Shown: piece after piece, positions 1 to 7,565 of the stretch
How the letters are laid out: every line of letters starts with the position of its first letter
Numbering within the stretch: position 1 is the first letter of the stretch
Origin: Draconibacterium orientale
Lineage (GTDB): Bacteria > Bacteroidota > Bacteroidia > Bacteroidales > UBA12170
Length of the DNA stretch: 11,092 nt
Direction of reading: 5' to 3'
Assembly (NCBI GenBank): GCA_020718315.1
Contig: DYSK01000074.1
Coordinates: 1 to 11,092 of the forward strand
Notes under the pieces: model-generated
The model's database searches: none
The model's input: only the letters and a program-made list of their open reading frames with translations
What the model was told of the DNA's origin: nothing
Made by a program: the position numbers and the translations under genes

Positions 1-775
1 CGCTCACAACATCGCATTGCTCCGGTTGTATCCGCGATATGCCATAAGCCAATCCTTTGGGAAGAAAAATAATTGGTGTTCCAGTTTGCTTTACGGCTTT
101 CATGATTCGCTCAGCAATAGGCATAACTACTTCAAAATACAAATCTTCGGGAATCAAACCGGCATGCGTTTCGAACAATTGAAAAGCATCAATTCCATGC
201 TGCACTTGTTTAAGTGCATATTCTACTGACATTTCGCCGATTGCCTCCAGAATCCGAACTGCTTCGGCTCTGTTTTTGTAAAGAAGTGCAATCGCTTCCG
301 GAAAGTTATGGTTTTGGCTAATTCCATCTACCATAAAACAAAAAGTGGTCAGCGGTCCGCCACAAAAACCGATCAACGGTGTATTTTCGGGACGTGTTTT
401 TCTTATTTCTTCAATGGCTTTATAAACATGTTCTAGTTTTGAACTGTCAGGGATTAGACTCTTATGGGGAGCACTCATTCCTTTCAAAGGATTTTTGAAA
501 ACGGGACCTTTTCCTTGAAACTCAAGTTTCATTCCCAAAGCTTCGGGAATAACCAAAATATCAGAAAATAATATAGCAGCGTCCACACCTAAATCATGAA
601 TAGGCAAAAGAGTCACTTTTGCTGCCAACTCAGGATCTTCCATCAACTCCTTAAAACTGTACTTTTCTTTCATTTTCTGATAAGAAGCCAAACTTCTTCC
701 TGCCTGACGCATAAACCAAATTGGCGGTCGATGCGTTTCTTTCCCTTTGAGTGTATCTAAAAATATAGAATTCAT
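1..775 (-). CDS. hemE: Uroporphyrinogen decarboxylase, 3' end outside window
   Basis: Cytoplasmic enzyme that removes the four acetate carboxyl groups of uroporphyrinogen III to give coproporphyrinogen III. The reading frame opens with ATG at 775 and stays open for 258 codons to the window edge, so about three quarters of a usual 340-350 residue protein is present. Visible family signatures are PIWFMRQAGR at residues 18-27 (the substrate-binding arginine loop) and FSDILVIPEALGM beginning at residue 70, where Asp72 matches the catalytic aspartate. The GFCGGPLTTF segment further on is also typical. It starts 9 bases after the hemL stop, so it is almost certainly co-transcribed as the distal gene seen here. 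The C-terminal part cannot be judged. Confidence 0.96.
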   Translation of the reverse strand, partial: MNSIFLDTLKGKETHRPPIWFMRQAGRSLASYQKMKEKYSFKELMEDPELAAKVTLLPIHDLGVDAAILFSDILVIPEALGMKLEFQGKGPVFKNPLKGMSAPHKSLIPDSSKLEHVYKAIEEIRKTRPENTPLIGFCGGPLTTFCFMVDGISQNHNFPEAIALLYKNRAEAVRILEAIGEMSVEYALKQVQHGIDAFQLFETHAGLIPEDLYFEVVMPIAERIMKAVKQTGTPIIFLPKGLAYGISRIQPEQCDVVS

Positions 776-784
776 CTTGTTGAT

Positions 785-2074
785 TTACAATTGTTTCAAA
801 GCTTCTAAGTTTGCATCAATTAATTTTTGCAAGTCATTTTCGGTATGTGCATAAGAGATAAACATACACTCGTATTGAGATGGAGCCAAATAAATTCCAC
901 TTTCGAGCGAAAGCCTAAAATAGTTTGCATATCGCTCGGAATCGCTTTTCATGGCTTCATCAAAACTTGTAACTTGTTTGTTTTCTGTAAAAAACAATGT
1001 CATCATAGAGCCTACTCTATTCAAAACGGCGGGGACGCCTGTTTTTCTCAAATTAGCCCTGATTCCTTCTTCAACGAAATCAGCTTTCTGCTCTAGTTTG
1101 GCATAAAAACTCGGAGTTGTGCTCAGAAAATTTAGCATGGCAAGTCCGGCAGCCATGGCCAATGGGTTTCCTGATAAAGTTCCGGCTTGGTAAACAGGCC
1201 CGATTGGTGCCAAATAATCCATAATTTCTTTTCGGCCACCATAAGCACCCACCGGCAAACCTCCGCCAATGATTTTACCCAAAGTTGTTAAATCAGGATA
1301 AACGCCGTAAAATTCTTGAGCTCCACCCGCAGCCAATCTAAATCCGGTAATGACTTCATCAAAAATAAGTAAAGCTCCTTCACGAGTACAAATAGTTCTC
1401 AAACCTTGCAGGAAACCTTCTTCTGGAAGTACCACTCCCATATTTCCGGCAACCGGTTCTACAATAATTGCTGCGATTTGATTTTTCTTTTCGGCGAATA
1501 ATTTTTCGACAGAAGCCAAATTATTGTATTCAGCAATCAAAGTGTCGGCAGCAACTCCTTTCGTAACGCCAGGACTATCAGGCAATCCAAGTGTAATGGC
1601 GCCCGAGCCGGCTTTTATAAGGAAACTGTCGCCATGTCCATGGTAGTTTCCGGCAAATTTTACAATTACTTCTCTATTTGTAAATCCCCTAGCCAATCGA
1701 ATGGCGCTCATGGTGGCTTCCGTTCCGGAATTTACCATTCGTACTTTTTCGATAGAAGGAATCATGGCGATAATACGTTCCGCAATCAAAGTTTCATACA
1801 AAGTGGGAGTACCAAAACTTGTTCCTTTGGCTGCGGCCTCATTGATGGCAGCAAGAATATCATCGTGTGCATGACCAATAATCAATGGTCCCCACGATGA
1901 AACAAAATCCGTATATCGATTTCCATCGATGTCTTCGATCGTGCTTCCTTTTCCTTTGGCAATTATCAAAGGATCGCAACCAACGCTTTTAAAAGCGCGA
2001 ACAGGTGAATTGACTCCACCGGGAATGCTTTTTAATGCTCTTTGAAATTCAATTCTACTATTTTCTATATTCAT
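785..2074 (-). CDS. hemL: Glutamate-1-semialdehyde 2,1-aminomutase
   Basis: PLP-dependent cytoplasmic enzyme that converts glutamate-1-semialdehyde to 5-aminolevulinate, the second step of the C5 route. The 429-residue protein has the usual length and is a class III aminotransferase fold. Landmarks are GGVNSPVRAF at 19-28, SGTEATMSAIRLARG at 116-130, NYHGHGD at 143-149, the DEVITGFR motif at 239-246 with the cofactor-contacting Asp, and LGKIIGGGLPVGA at 265-277, where Lys267 is the Schiff-base lysine. It starts at ATG 2074, 9 bases after the hemB stop, and ends 9 bases before hemE. Ornithine- or ALA-type aminotransferases are the main alternative, but the GSAM-specific motifs and the hem context make this assignment firm. 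Confidence 0.97.
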   Translation of the reverse strand: MNIENSRIEFQRALKSIPGGVNSPVRAFKSVGCDPLIIAKGKGSTIEDIDGNRYTDFVSSWGPLIIGHAHDDILAAINEAAAKGTSFGTPTLYETLIAERIIAMIPSIEKVRMVNSGTEATMSAIRLARGFTNREVIVKFAGNYHGHGDSFLIKAGSGAITLGLPDSPGVTKGVAADTLIAEYNNLASVEKLFAEKKNQIAAIIVEPVAGNMGVVLPEEGFLQGLRTICTREGALLIFDEVITGFRLAAGGAQEFYGVYPDLTTLGKIIGGGLPVGAYGGRKEIMDYLAPIGPVYQAGTLSGNPLAMAAGLAMLNFLSTTPSFYAKLEQKADFVEEGIRANLRKTGVPAVLNRVGSMMTLFFTENKQVTSFDEAMKSDSERYANYFRLSLESGIYLAPSQYECMFISYAHTENDLQKLIDANLEALKQL

Positions 2075-2083
2075 CTTTTTAAA

Positions 2084-3067
2084 TTATGCATTTTGTTCTT
2101 TCAAAATATTTGCAATTTCTACTGCATGATAAGTAATAATAATATCCGCACCGGCTCGCTTTATGGAGGTGATTATTTCCATCATCACACGCTTTTCGTC
2201 AATCCAATTGTTTGCTCCGGCAGCTTTTACCATCGAAAACTCGCCACTCACATTGTAGGCTGCCACAGGCATATTGAACTCATGTTTTGCACGATAAATA
2301 ATATCTAAATAGCTTAGTGCCGGTTTCACCATGACAATATCAGCACCTTCAACAATATCTTGTTCTATTTCGCGCATTGCTTCGTTGCTGTTGGCAGGAT
2401 TCATTTGGTAGGTGCTTCTATTTCCAAATTTAGGTGCACTTTCAGCCGCTTCGCGAAATGGCCCATAAAATCCGGAAGCATATTTAGCCGAATAGCTCAT
2501 AATCGACGTTTTTTCAAAACCGTTTAAGTCAAGAATTTCGCGAATCGCAGCAACTCTGCCGTCCATCATATCGCTTGGGGCGATCATATCTGCTCCAGCT
2601 TGGGCTAAACTCAAAGATTGAGCTGCCAAGGTTTTCAGAGTTAAATCATTGTCAACATCTCCATCTACAATCGTTCCGCAATGTCCATGCGTGGTATATT
2701 CGCAATTGCATACATCTGCAACAATAAAAATATCCTGAATTTCTTTTTTGATGGCGATAATTGCTTTCTGAACAATGCTATCCAAACTGCAAGCCACTTC
2801 ACCAGTTTCATCTTTACTTTCGGGGATTCCGAAAAGCAAAACAGCTTTCACACCGGCAGCCACCGTTTTTTTGCATTCTTCTACCAAAAGATCGATCGAT
2901 AATTGATAATTGCCAGGCATGGAGGAAATTGGTTTTCTAACACCTTTGCCCGGACAGACAAATAAGGGAAGAATTAAATCATCAACGGATACTTTGGTTT
3001 CTGAAACCATATTGCGCAAAATGGTGTTGTAGCGCATTCTTCTTAAACGTGTTTGAGGAAAATTCAT
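2084..3067 (-). CDS. hemB: Porphobilinogen synthase (delta-aminolevulinic acid dehydratase)
   Basis: Condenses two 5-aminolevulinate molecules into porphobilinogen. The 327-residue length is typical of the family. The two substrate-binding lysines are visible: Lys195 in SYSAKYASGFYGPFR (191-205) and Lys248 in VMVKPALSYLD (245-255). The metal loop DVCNCEYTTHGHCG (118-131) keeps three cysteines, Cys120, Cys122 and Cys130, which marks the zinc-dependent active-site type rather than the aspartate-rich magnesium-dependent type. The gene starts at ATG 3067, 4 bases downstream of the hemD stop, and is followed after 9 bases by hemL, so it sits mid-operon with no room for its own promoter. Confidence 0.97.
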   Translation of the reverse strand: MNFPQTRLRRMRYNTILRNMVSETKVSVDDLILPLFVCPGKGVRKPISSMPGNYQLSIDLLVEECKKTVAAGVKAVLLFGIPESKDETGEVACSLDSIVQKAIIAIKKEIQDIFIVADVCNCEYTTHGHCGTIVDGDVDNDLTLKTLAAQSLSLAQAGADMIAPSDMMDGRVAAIREILDLNGFEKTSIMSYSAKYASGFYGPFREAAESAPKFGNRSTYQMNPANSNEAMREIEQDIVEGADIVMVKPALSYLDIIYRAKHEFNMPVAAYNVSGEFSMVKAAGANNWIDEKRVMMEIITSIKRAGADIIITYHAVEIANILKEQNA

Positions 3068-3071
3068 AGCT

Positions 3072-3857
3072 TTATTTTTTATTTTTAGTTTGAAAATATT
3101 TTTTTACACTTTCGAATAAGCCTTCTGCCGTGCTACTTTCAGCCACTACTTGAGGAATAACTTCGTAATCTGTCAATGCTTTTTCGGTAACCGGCCCTAT
3201 ACAGGCGACTCTTAATTCTTTAATTGGAAAAGACGCACCCAAATGCATTTTTAAATTGTAGAAAGCCGATGGACTTGAAAGAAGAATGAGATCGTATTGG
3301 TGGAGGATAATTTTTCGAAGCAATACAGAATCAACTTGCCTTGGAGCAATTGTATTGTACACATTTATCCTGCATATTTGAGCTTTGGACTTTAGATTTA
3401 GTTCGAGCAAATCGCCAGCTAAATTTCCGAATGGTAATAAAAGCTTTTGATTCGAATTTTCAAGAATTGCGCTATTTAAATGTTTCAAAAAATCCATCGA
3501 AGTATTCCCATCGCTTACAAGTGTGGCTTCGACACCAAATTTTTCTAATTCATTTTTTGTAGAATGGCCTACTACGGCCGTTTTTAGATTGGGTGGGAAA
3601 ATTTTTTCCGAACAAATGGTTTTTAAATGTTCGAAGAAAAACTGAACCCCACTGATACTGGTAAAGATCACCCAATCAAATTGTTGAAGATTTATCAGAG
3701 CATTCTTTTGATCTGAGGTAAGTTCATTCATTTCCACGGCAATCATGGGAAGAGAAATATAATTTGCGCCTTCGGTTATTAGCAAATCAATGAGTTGGGC
3801 ATCCCTATTAAAAGGGCGTGTGGAAATGATTGTTTTATTTTCCAGAGAATTGGTCAT
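3072..3857 (-). CDS. hemD: Uroporphyrinogen-III synthase
   Basis: Cyclises hydroxymethylbilane with inversion of ring D to give uroporphyrinogen III. The family is poorly conserved, but this 261-residue protein shows its usual landmarks: an N-terminal IISTRP strand (10-15), DWVIFTSISGVQFF (61-74), AVVGHSTKNELEKFG (94-108), LLPFGNLAGDLL (140-151), LILLSSPSAFYNL (190-202), CIGPVTEKAL (219-228) and the closing STAEGLFESV (242-251). Together they describe the two alternating alpha/beta lobes of the fold. It begins at ATG 3857, only 2 bases after the hemC stop, which suggests translational coupling to the gene that makes its unstable substrate. It ends 4 bases before hemB. Sequence signal alone would be moderate; its place next to hemC makes the call strong. 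Confidence 0.93.
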   Translation of the reverse strand: MTNSLENKTIISTRPFNRDAQLIDLLITEGANYISLPMIAVEMNELTSDQKNALINLQQFDWVIFTSISGVQFFFEHLKTICSEKIFPPNLKTAVVGHSTKNELEKFGVEATLVSDGNTSMDFLKHLNSAILENSNQKLLLPFGNLAGDLLELNLKSKAQICRINVYNTIAPRQVDSVLLRKIILHQYDLILLSSPSAFYNLKMHLGASFPIKELRVACIGPVTEKALTDYEVIPQVVAESSTAEGLFESVKKYFQTKNKK

Positions 3858-3859
3858 AA

Positions 3860-4786
3860 TTACAACCGCTGGCTTTTAAAGATATCGTCCAGGATTGCTT
3901 TCCCACCTTTAGCAACAACTATTTGCGCAAGCTCTTCGGCCAATTGCAAACCATTATTTTTTAAACCGTTCACCGTTTCTTTAAACACAGTTTTCCCTTC
4001 TGTATCCGACAAAAAACCTGTTAATCGCATGCTTTCATTATCTAGAACTGCTTGACAACCGATTGGGATTTGACAACCGCCTTCGAGCAAGCGCAAAAAC
4101 TCCCTTTCTGCTTGCGTTGCCAAAAAAGTATCTATATGGTTTATTCCTTCTATCAACTGGCGAATAAAAGGATCATTGTCACGAATTTCAACGGCAATAG
4201 CTCCTTGTCCTGGAGCAGGCATTACGATTTGTGTGTCAAGCAATTGCGATATCCTATTTCCAAAACCCAGACGTTGAATTCCGGCAGCAGCCATTACCAT
4301 CGCATCGCAGTAGCCTTCATCCATTTTTCGAAGACGAGTATCTACGTTTCCTCTAATCTCTACAATCTGAAATTCGGGATTATAGGCCAACAAAGCCGCT
4401 TTTCGTCGAAGACTTGAAGTCGCTATTTTATCATTCGCTGTTAGCTGATTGAGCGTTCGCCCGTCTTTAGTAATCAAACAATCGCGCGAATCGGCTCTTT
4501 CCAAAACGCCGCCAAGCATCGTTCCTTGAGGAAAAACGGTTGGAAGATCTTTCAGGCTATGAACAGCCAAATCGATGCTGCCATTTACCAATTCCAGCTC
4601 TATTTCTTTCGTAAACAATCCTTTATCGCCGATCTTAGAAAGCGGCACATCCAAGATGATATCTCCTTTGGTGACAATAATTTTTATTTCGAATTTCGTG
4701 TCCGGATAGTTTGCCTGAAGGATGTCTTTAATTTTGTTTGCCTGATATAAAGCCAACTTACTGCCTCTTGTCCCAATTGCGATCAT
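3860..4786 (-). CDS. hemC: Porphobilinogen deaminase (hydroxymethylbilane synthase)
   Basis: Polymerises four porphobilinogens into linear hydroxymethylbilane on a covalent dipyrromethane cofactor. I start the gene at ATG 4786 (308 residues). An in-frame TTG two codons upstream at 4792 also opens the frame, but the ATG gives the usual MIAIGTRGSKLALYQA N-terminus. From that start, the catalytic aspartate is Asp80 in HSLKDLPT (76-83), pyrrole-carboxylate arginines lie in SSLRRKA (124-130) and IRGNVDTRL (144-152), and the cofactor-attachment cysteine is Cys238 in LEGGCQIPIG (235-244). Length and all key residues are intact. It follows hemA by about 20 bases and precedes hemD by 2 bases. Confidence 0.97.
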   Translation of the reverse strand: MIAIGTRGSKLALYQANKIKDILQANYPDTKFEIKIIVTKGDIILDVPLSKIGDKGLFTKEIELELVNGSIDLAVHSLKDLPTVFPQGTMLGGVLERADSRDCLITKDGRTLNQLTANDKIATSSLRRKAALLAYNPEFQIVEIRGNVDTRLRKMDEGYCDAMVMAAAGIQRLGFGNRISQLLDTQIVMPAPGQGAIAVEIRDNDPFIRQLIEGINHIDTFLATQAEREFLRLLEGGCQIPIGCQAVLDNESMRLTGFLSDTEGKTVFKETVNGLKNNGLQLAEELAQIVVAKGGKAILDDIFKSQRL

Positions 4787-4807
4787 GTTCAAAAATTTAA
4801 ATCGAGT

Positions 4808-6058
4808 TTAGTATTTGGCTTCAAATATTTTATTCACCAAAGGAATTAATTCAGGATTTTGTCCATTGTTTGTGGCATTTTTTAGCTGCCTGAAAACCAT
4901 ATTGATGTATTTTTTTGCAATATGATTGCCGTATTCTTCCGCTTGCAATTTATTGTCGCTTTTCGAGAGAAATAATTCTATTTCTGTCTGATGAATGGAT
5001 CGGAAATTTTCGGACAAAGCAGAAATGGCAGGCATCAGTTCGCGAAAACTGAGCCACTCATTGAACTCCGTCAAACCTTGCTCAATAAAAGTGCTTGCAT
5101 GGTCAATTTCGGATTTTCGAATTTCCTGGCTGGATTCTACCATTTTTTGCAGGCGATCCATATCCACCAAATTTACGCCGGGTATCAGATCCACGCCAGA
5201 TTCAATATTTCGGGGAACGGACAAATCGATCAACAAAATAGATTTTCTTTGATGTAGATGGATCGCTTTTTGGATCATTTCCTTTGTAATCAGTGCAAGT
5301 TCGCTTGAAGTGGAAACCAAAATCAGATCTTGCTCGGGAATAATTTTCTGAATATCAAGGATATCGATAAATCGACTATTTGTTTTTTGTGCCAATATAA
5401 TCGCTTTTTCCAAGGTGCGATTGGCAATTGTTAAACATGCATTTCCCTTTTTCTGAAAATGTTCAACCGCAATCTGTCCGGTTTTGCCGGCTCCAATGAC
5501 CAGTATATTTTTCTTAGAAAGATCCCCAAGTAATTCTTCCGCCATTTTAACAGCTGCATAACTTACTGATAATGCGCCTTTTGAAATACCTGTATTCGTT
5601 CTGATTTTTTTGCCCGTTTCGAGTGCTTTGTGAAACATACGTGTTAAAGTTGGACCCAGAAAATCGTTGTCTCTAGCAATAAAATAAGCGTCTTTCATTT
5701 GACCTACAATTTGGTATTCGCCCAAAATCAATGAATCCAAACCGGCCGCCACTTGAAAAAAATGTTTTATGGCGTCGTTTTGAGAAAGCGTGTAGGAATA
5801 ATCGCCAAAATCGCCTTTAATGTTCTTGAATTTTGCAATTATAGAAGATAATTCGGGAAATGGCAATGCAGCTATTCTATTTTGAAAAACAAAATAGAAT
5901 TCAGTTCTGTTGCACGTCGACAAAACATAAAGTCCTTCAAAACCGGAAAGCGCCTTAAAATGGTCGGCAAGATTGATAATACCTAGTTTGTCAAATACAA
6001 ATTGTTCGCGAATTTCGATTGGAGCAGTTTTATGATTTATTCCTATTAATCCTATCAT
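4808..6058 (-). CDS. hemA: Glutamyl-tRNA reductase
   Basis: NADPH-dependent reduction of glutamyl-tRNA(Glu) to glutamate-1-semialdehyde, the committed and usually controlled step of the C5 pathway. The 416-residue protein starts at ATG 6058 with MIGLIGINHKTAPIEIRE. The catalytic nucleophile is Cys49 in LSTCNRTEFY (46-55). The substrate region AAGLDSLILGEYQIVGQ lies at 104-120, the NADPH-binding VIGAGKTG at 187-194, and a helical C-terminal dimerisation domain follows from about residue 320. It is the first gene of the hem operon. Upstream lies a long intergenic region with a plausible promoter and two symmetrical sequences, so control of the whole pathway probably acts here. The hemL gene three positions downstream confirms use of the C5 route. 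Confidence 0.97.
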   Translation of the reverse strand: MIGLIGINHKTAPIEIREQFVFDKLGIINLADHFKALSGFEGLYVLSTCNRTEFYFVFQNRIAALPFPELSSIIAKFKNIKGDFGDYSYTLSQNDAIKHFFQVAAGLDSLILGEYQIVGQMKDAYFIARDNDFLGPTLTRMFHKALETGKKIRTNTGISKGALSVSYAAVKMAEELLGDLSKKNILVIGAGKTGQIAVEHFQKKGNACLTIANRTLEKAIILAQKTNSRFIDILDIQKIIPEQDLILVSTSSELALITKEMIQKAIHLHQRKSILLIDLSVPRNIESGVDLIPGVNLVDMDRLQKMVESSQEIRKSEIDHASTFIEQGLTEFNEWLSFRELMPAISALSENFRSIHQTEIELFLSKSDNKLQAEEYGNHIAKKYINMVFRQLKNATNNGQNPELIPLVNKIFEAKY

Positions 6059-6076
6059 TTTAGCAATTTGTGTAGG

Positions 6077-6091
6077 CTTTTAGTATAAAAG
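6077..6091. promoter_or_regulatory. Short palindrome in the predicted hemA leader
   Basis: CTTTTA and TAAAAG form a perfect 6+6 inverted repeat around GTA. It lies 19-33 bases upstream of the hemA start codon, between the predicted transcription start and the gene. It could be an operator half-overlapping the leader or a weak RNA hairpin. Being AT-rich and short, it could also arise by chance. Confidence 0.3.
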
Positions 6092-6106
6092 ACCTTTTTA
6101 GTACCA

Positions 6107-6114
6107 CAAACCTA
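6107..6114 (-). promoter_or_regulatory. Candidate -7 promoter element for the hemA operon
   Basis: On the minus strand this reads TAGGTTTG, an exact match to the Bacteroidota TAnnTTTG -7 consensus. Transcription would start near 6100 and give a leader of about 42 bases before hemA. The upstream -33 TTG element is not clear: the nearest candidate is a TTTC with a short spacer of about 16 bases. The call rests on the -7 match and on its location. Confidence 0.45.
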
Positions 6115-6147
6115 AAAACCAAAGTTGTAGGAAATCTGAAGATATGA

Positions 6148-6172
6148 TTTTGCGAAATTTGAATTCGCAAAA
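6148..6172. promoter_or_regulatory. 9+9 inverted repeat upstream of hemA, possible regulator site
   Basis: TTTTGCGAA and TTCGCAAAA form a perfect 9-base inverted repeat separated by 7 bases. Its centre at about 6160 is roughly 60 bases upstream of the predicted hemA transcription start, a usual position for an activator. In neither direction is the stem followed by a T-run, so it is not a typical terminator; on the minus strand the Ts precede it. The regulator is unknown. Confidence 0.45.
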
Positions 6173-6465
6173 AAAACTATTCATATTTATTGTTCTAATA
6201 TACTGAATATATGAGTATTATAGATCTGTCTGAAAGCAAAATAAATTGAACGAATCTATGCAATTTAGAATTATTCTGAACTGAAAAAATCGATTTTGTA
6301 AATTTCATCAATAAATTTGGCAAAAATTATTTTCAAGGCCATTTTCTTTTTCATTAAAACATACCAAAACATCCAAACAGCACCTCGTTGTTGAAAAGAT
6401 AAATCGTCGCATTTGCAACACAAAAGCGATCCATTTTATGGGCACAACAAAGCAAAAACGATTCT

Positions 6466-7347
6466 CTAAAAATCAATCTTAACAAAGAAATTTGCAAGCC
6501 ACAAAAGAAGGAAAATTATGGCAAATCGTGTTCTGGGATTTGGATATCGAAAAATTTCCTTGTTGAATTTCAAAATTGAATATTTTCTTTTGGAAATTCG
6601 ATTGCCAAAGATTGGCAGAACAATGAGTCCTAATCCGATGAGGAAAATAAACCAAGCCCACGAAAACCGCGAAACGACAATCAATAACAAAAGAGATACT
6701 CCAATAAGCCAAGGTCGAACGAAAATATATTTGATTAAAAGCTGTCGCTGTTCGGTGTTCGAAAAGTAGCTGGCGCTATTGGCCGATTTTAAAAATAAAC
6801 TTACCCAAAACGACCTTTGGATAAAAACAAAAGGCAAAACCAAAACGGCCAAAGATGCTCGAATAAAAAGCGTATCAAACAACCAAAAATAAGCCTTTCC
6901 AAAGCCATCGAAAAAAGATATTCCCGACAGCATTCCAAGCGGCAAAGTATGTATCATCAAAAAAGCCATCCAAGTATAGAATAATTTTCGTTTCCAATGC
7001 AAGCGTTTGGATTTCTTCAAAATATAAAGCAGGAAAAAACCCAATCCAAAGTAAACCAACATTCCAAATCCATAAACCAAAAAGATTCTTTCTTCGGGCC
7101 AGGCTTCGGCACTTACCCACGAAAAACTCAAGCCAAACAAACTATAAGAAAATGAAATAGAAAAAAATCGCAATATGAGCGCGGTTTGGGCTGTGATTAA
7201 AAACTGCAAAAGCAAAGCCGAAAACACAAAGACAGCTAAGGAATACAACGACAATTCGGAGAGCGATTTCGGAACGACCGTAACAACCTTTTCCTTTTGT
7301 TTAGATTTATCTTTACGAAAAATACGTTTGATTAGATATTTTATCAT
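6466..7347 (-). CDS. Multi-pass inner-membrane protein of unknown function
   Basis: I do not recognise this 293-residue protein. It opens with a positively charged cytoplasmic-type N-terminus (MIKYLIKRIFRKDKSKQKEK) and then shows about six to eight hydrophobic stretches, near residues 34-56, 62-78, 88-110, 122-143, 155-177, 208-226, 228-247 and 274-289. The loops are rich in Lys and Arg, for example KKSKRLHWKRK at 111-121 and NRISKRKYSILKF at 249-261. No signal peptide, metal motif or catalytic signature is visible. The start is ATG 7347. It is transcribed in the same direction as hemA but 407 bases upstream of it, so membership in the hem operon is unlikely. Strand-consistent composition and intact length argue that it is a real gene. 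Confidence 0.75.
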   Translation of the reverse strand: MIKYLIKRIFRKDKSKQKEKVVTVVPKSLSELSLYSLAVFVFSALLLQFLITAQTALILRFFSISFSYSLFGLSFSWVSAEAWPEERIFLVYGFGMLVYFGLGFFLLYILKKSKRLHWKRKLFYTWMAFLMIHTLPLGMLSGISFFDGFGKAYFWLFDTLFIRASLAVLVLPFVFIQRSFWVSLFLKSANSASYFSNTEQRQLLIKYIFVRPWLIGVSLLLLIVVSRFSWAWFIFLIGLGLIVLPIFGNRISKRKYSILKFNKEIFRYPNPRTRFAIIFLLLWLANFFVKIDF

Positions 7348-7487
7348 TCACCGAATTATTTGCTCTTTTTAGTTGAACGAAATTAGGATTTCTTCTGAAA
7401 TTTTGCAGCTTTTATTTTCAGTACAAAATTCGAATTCGAAATCGCCTTCGCGTTTGACAAAGATTTTCTTTTCAATGATTTTCGCTC

Positions 7488-7520
7488 TTGTGCGTTTGAA
7501 TTCATTTTTTTATACTTTTA
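7488..7520 (+). promoter_or_regulatory. Candidate promoter for the M28 peptidase gene
   Basis: TACTTTTA at 7513-7520 matches the Bacteroidota TAnnTTTG -7 element at five of the six fixed positions. A TTG at 7488-7490 lies 22 bases upstream, at the wide end of the accepted -33 spacing. Transcription would start near 7527, leaving a leader of about 40 bases before ATG 7566. Confidence 0.4.
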
Positions 7521-7565
7521 CCACCACAAACCACACAATTAATCAAACCTTAAACCGAATAAAAC

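Larger units (their letters stand above)
6059..6465. other. Intergenic region between the membrane gene and hemA
   Basis: About 400 AT-rich bases without a convincing gene. Besides the elements listed separately, it contains a perfect 12-base palindrome AAAATCGATTTT at 6286-6297. The region is both the 3' flank of the membrane-protein gene and the 5' flank of hemA. I see no clear intrinsic terminator for the upstream gene, so some read-through into hemA is possible. Open frames here are under 30 codons. Confidence 0.6.

Noticed and set aside
4787..4792. TTG start for hemC two codons upstream of the ATG
   Set aside because: The ATG at 4786 gives the canonical HemC N-terminus and is the stronger start codon.
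6286..6297. Perfect palindrome AAAATCGATTTT as a terminator
   Set aside because: It has no loop and little GC, so it is not an intrinsic terminator; kept only as a note in the intergenic entry.
6354..6434. 26-residue minus-strand open frame (MDRFCVANATIYLFNNEVLF onward)
   Set aside because: Too short, with no ribosome-binding or conservation evidence; expected by chance in this AT-rich gap.
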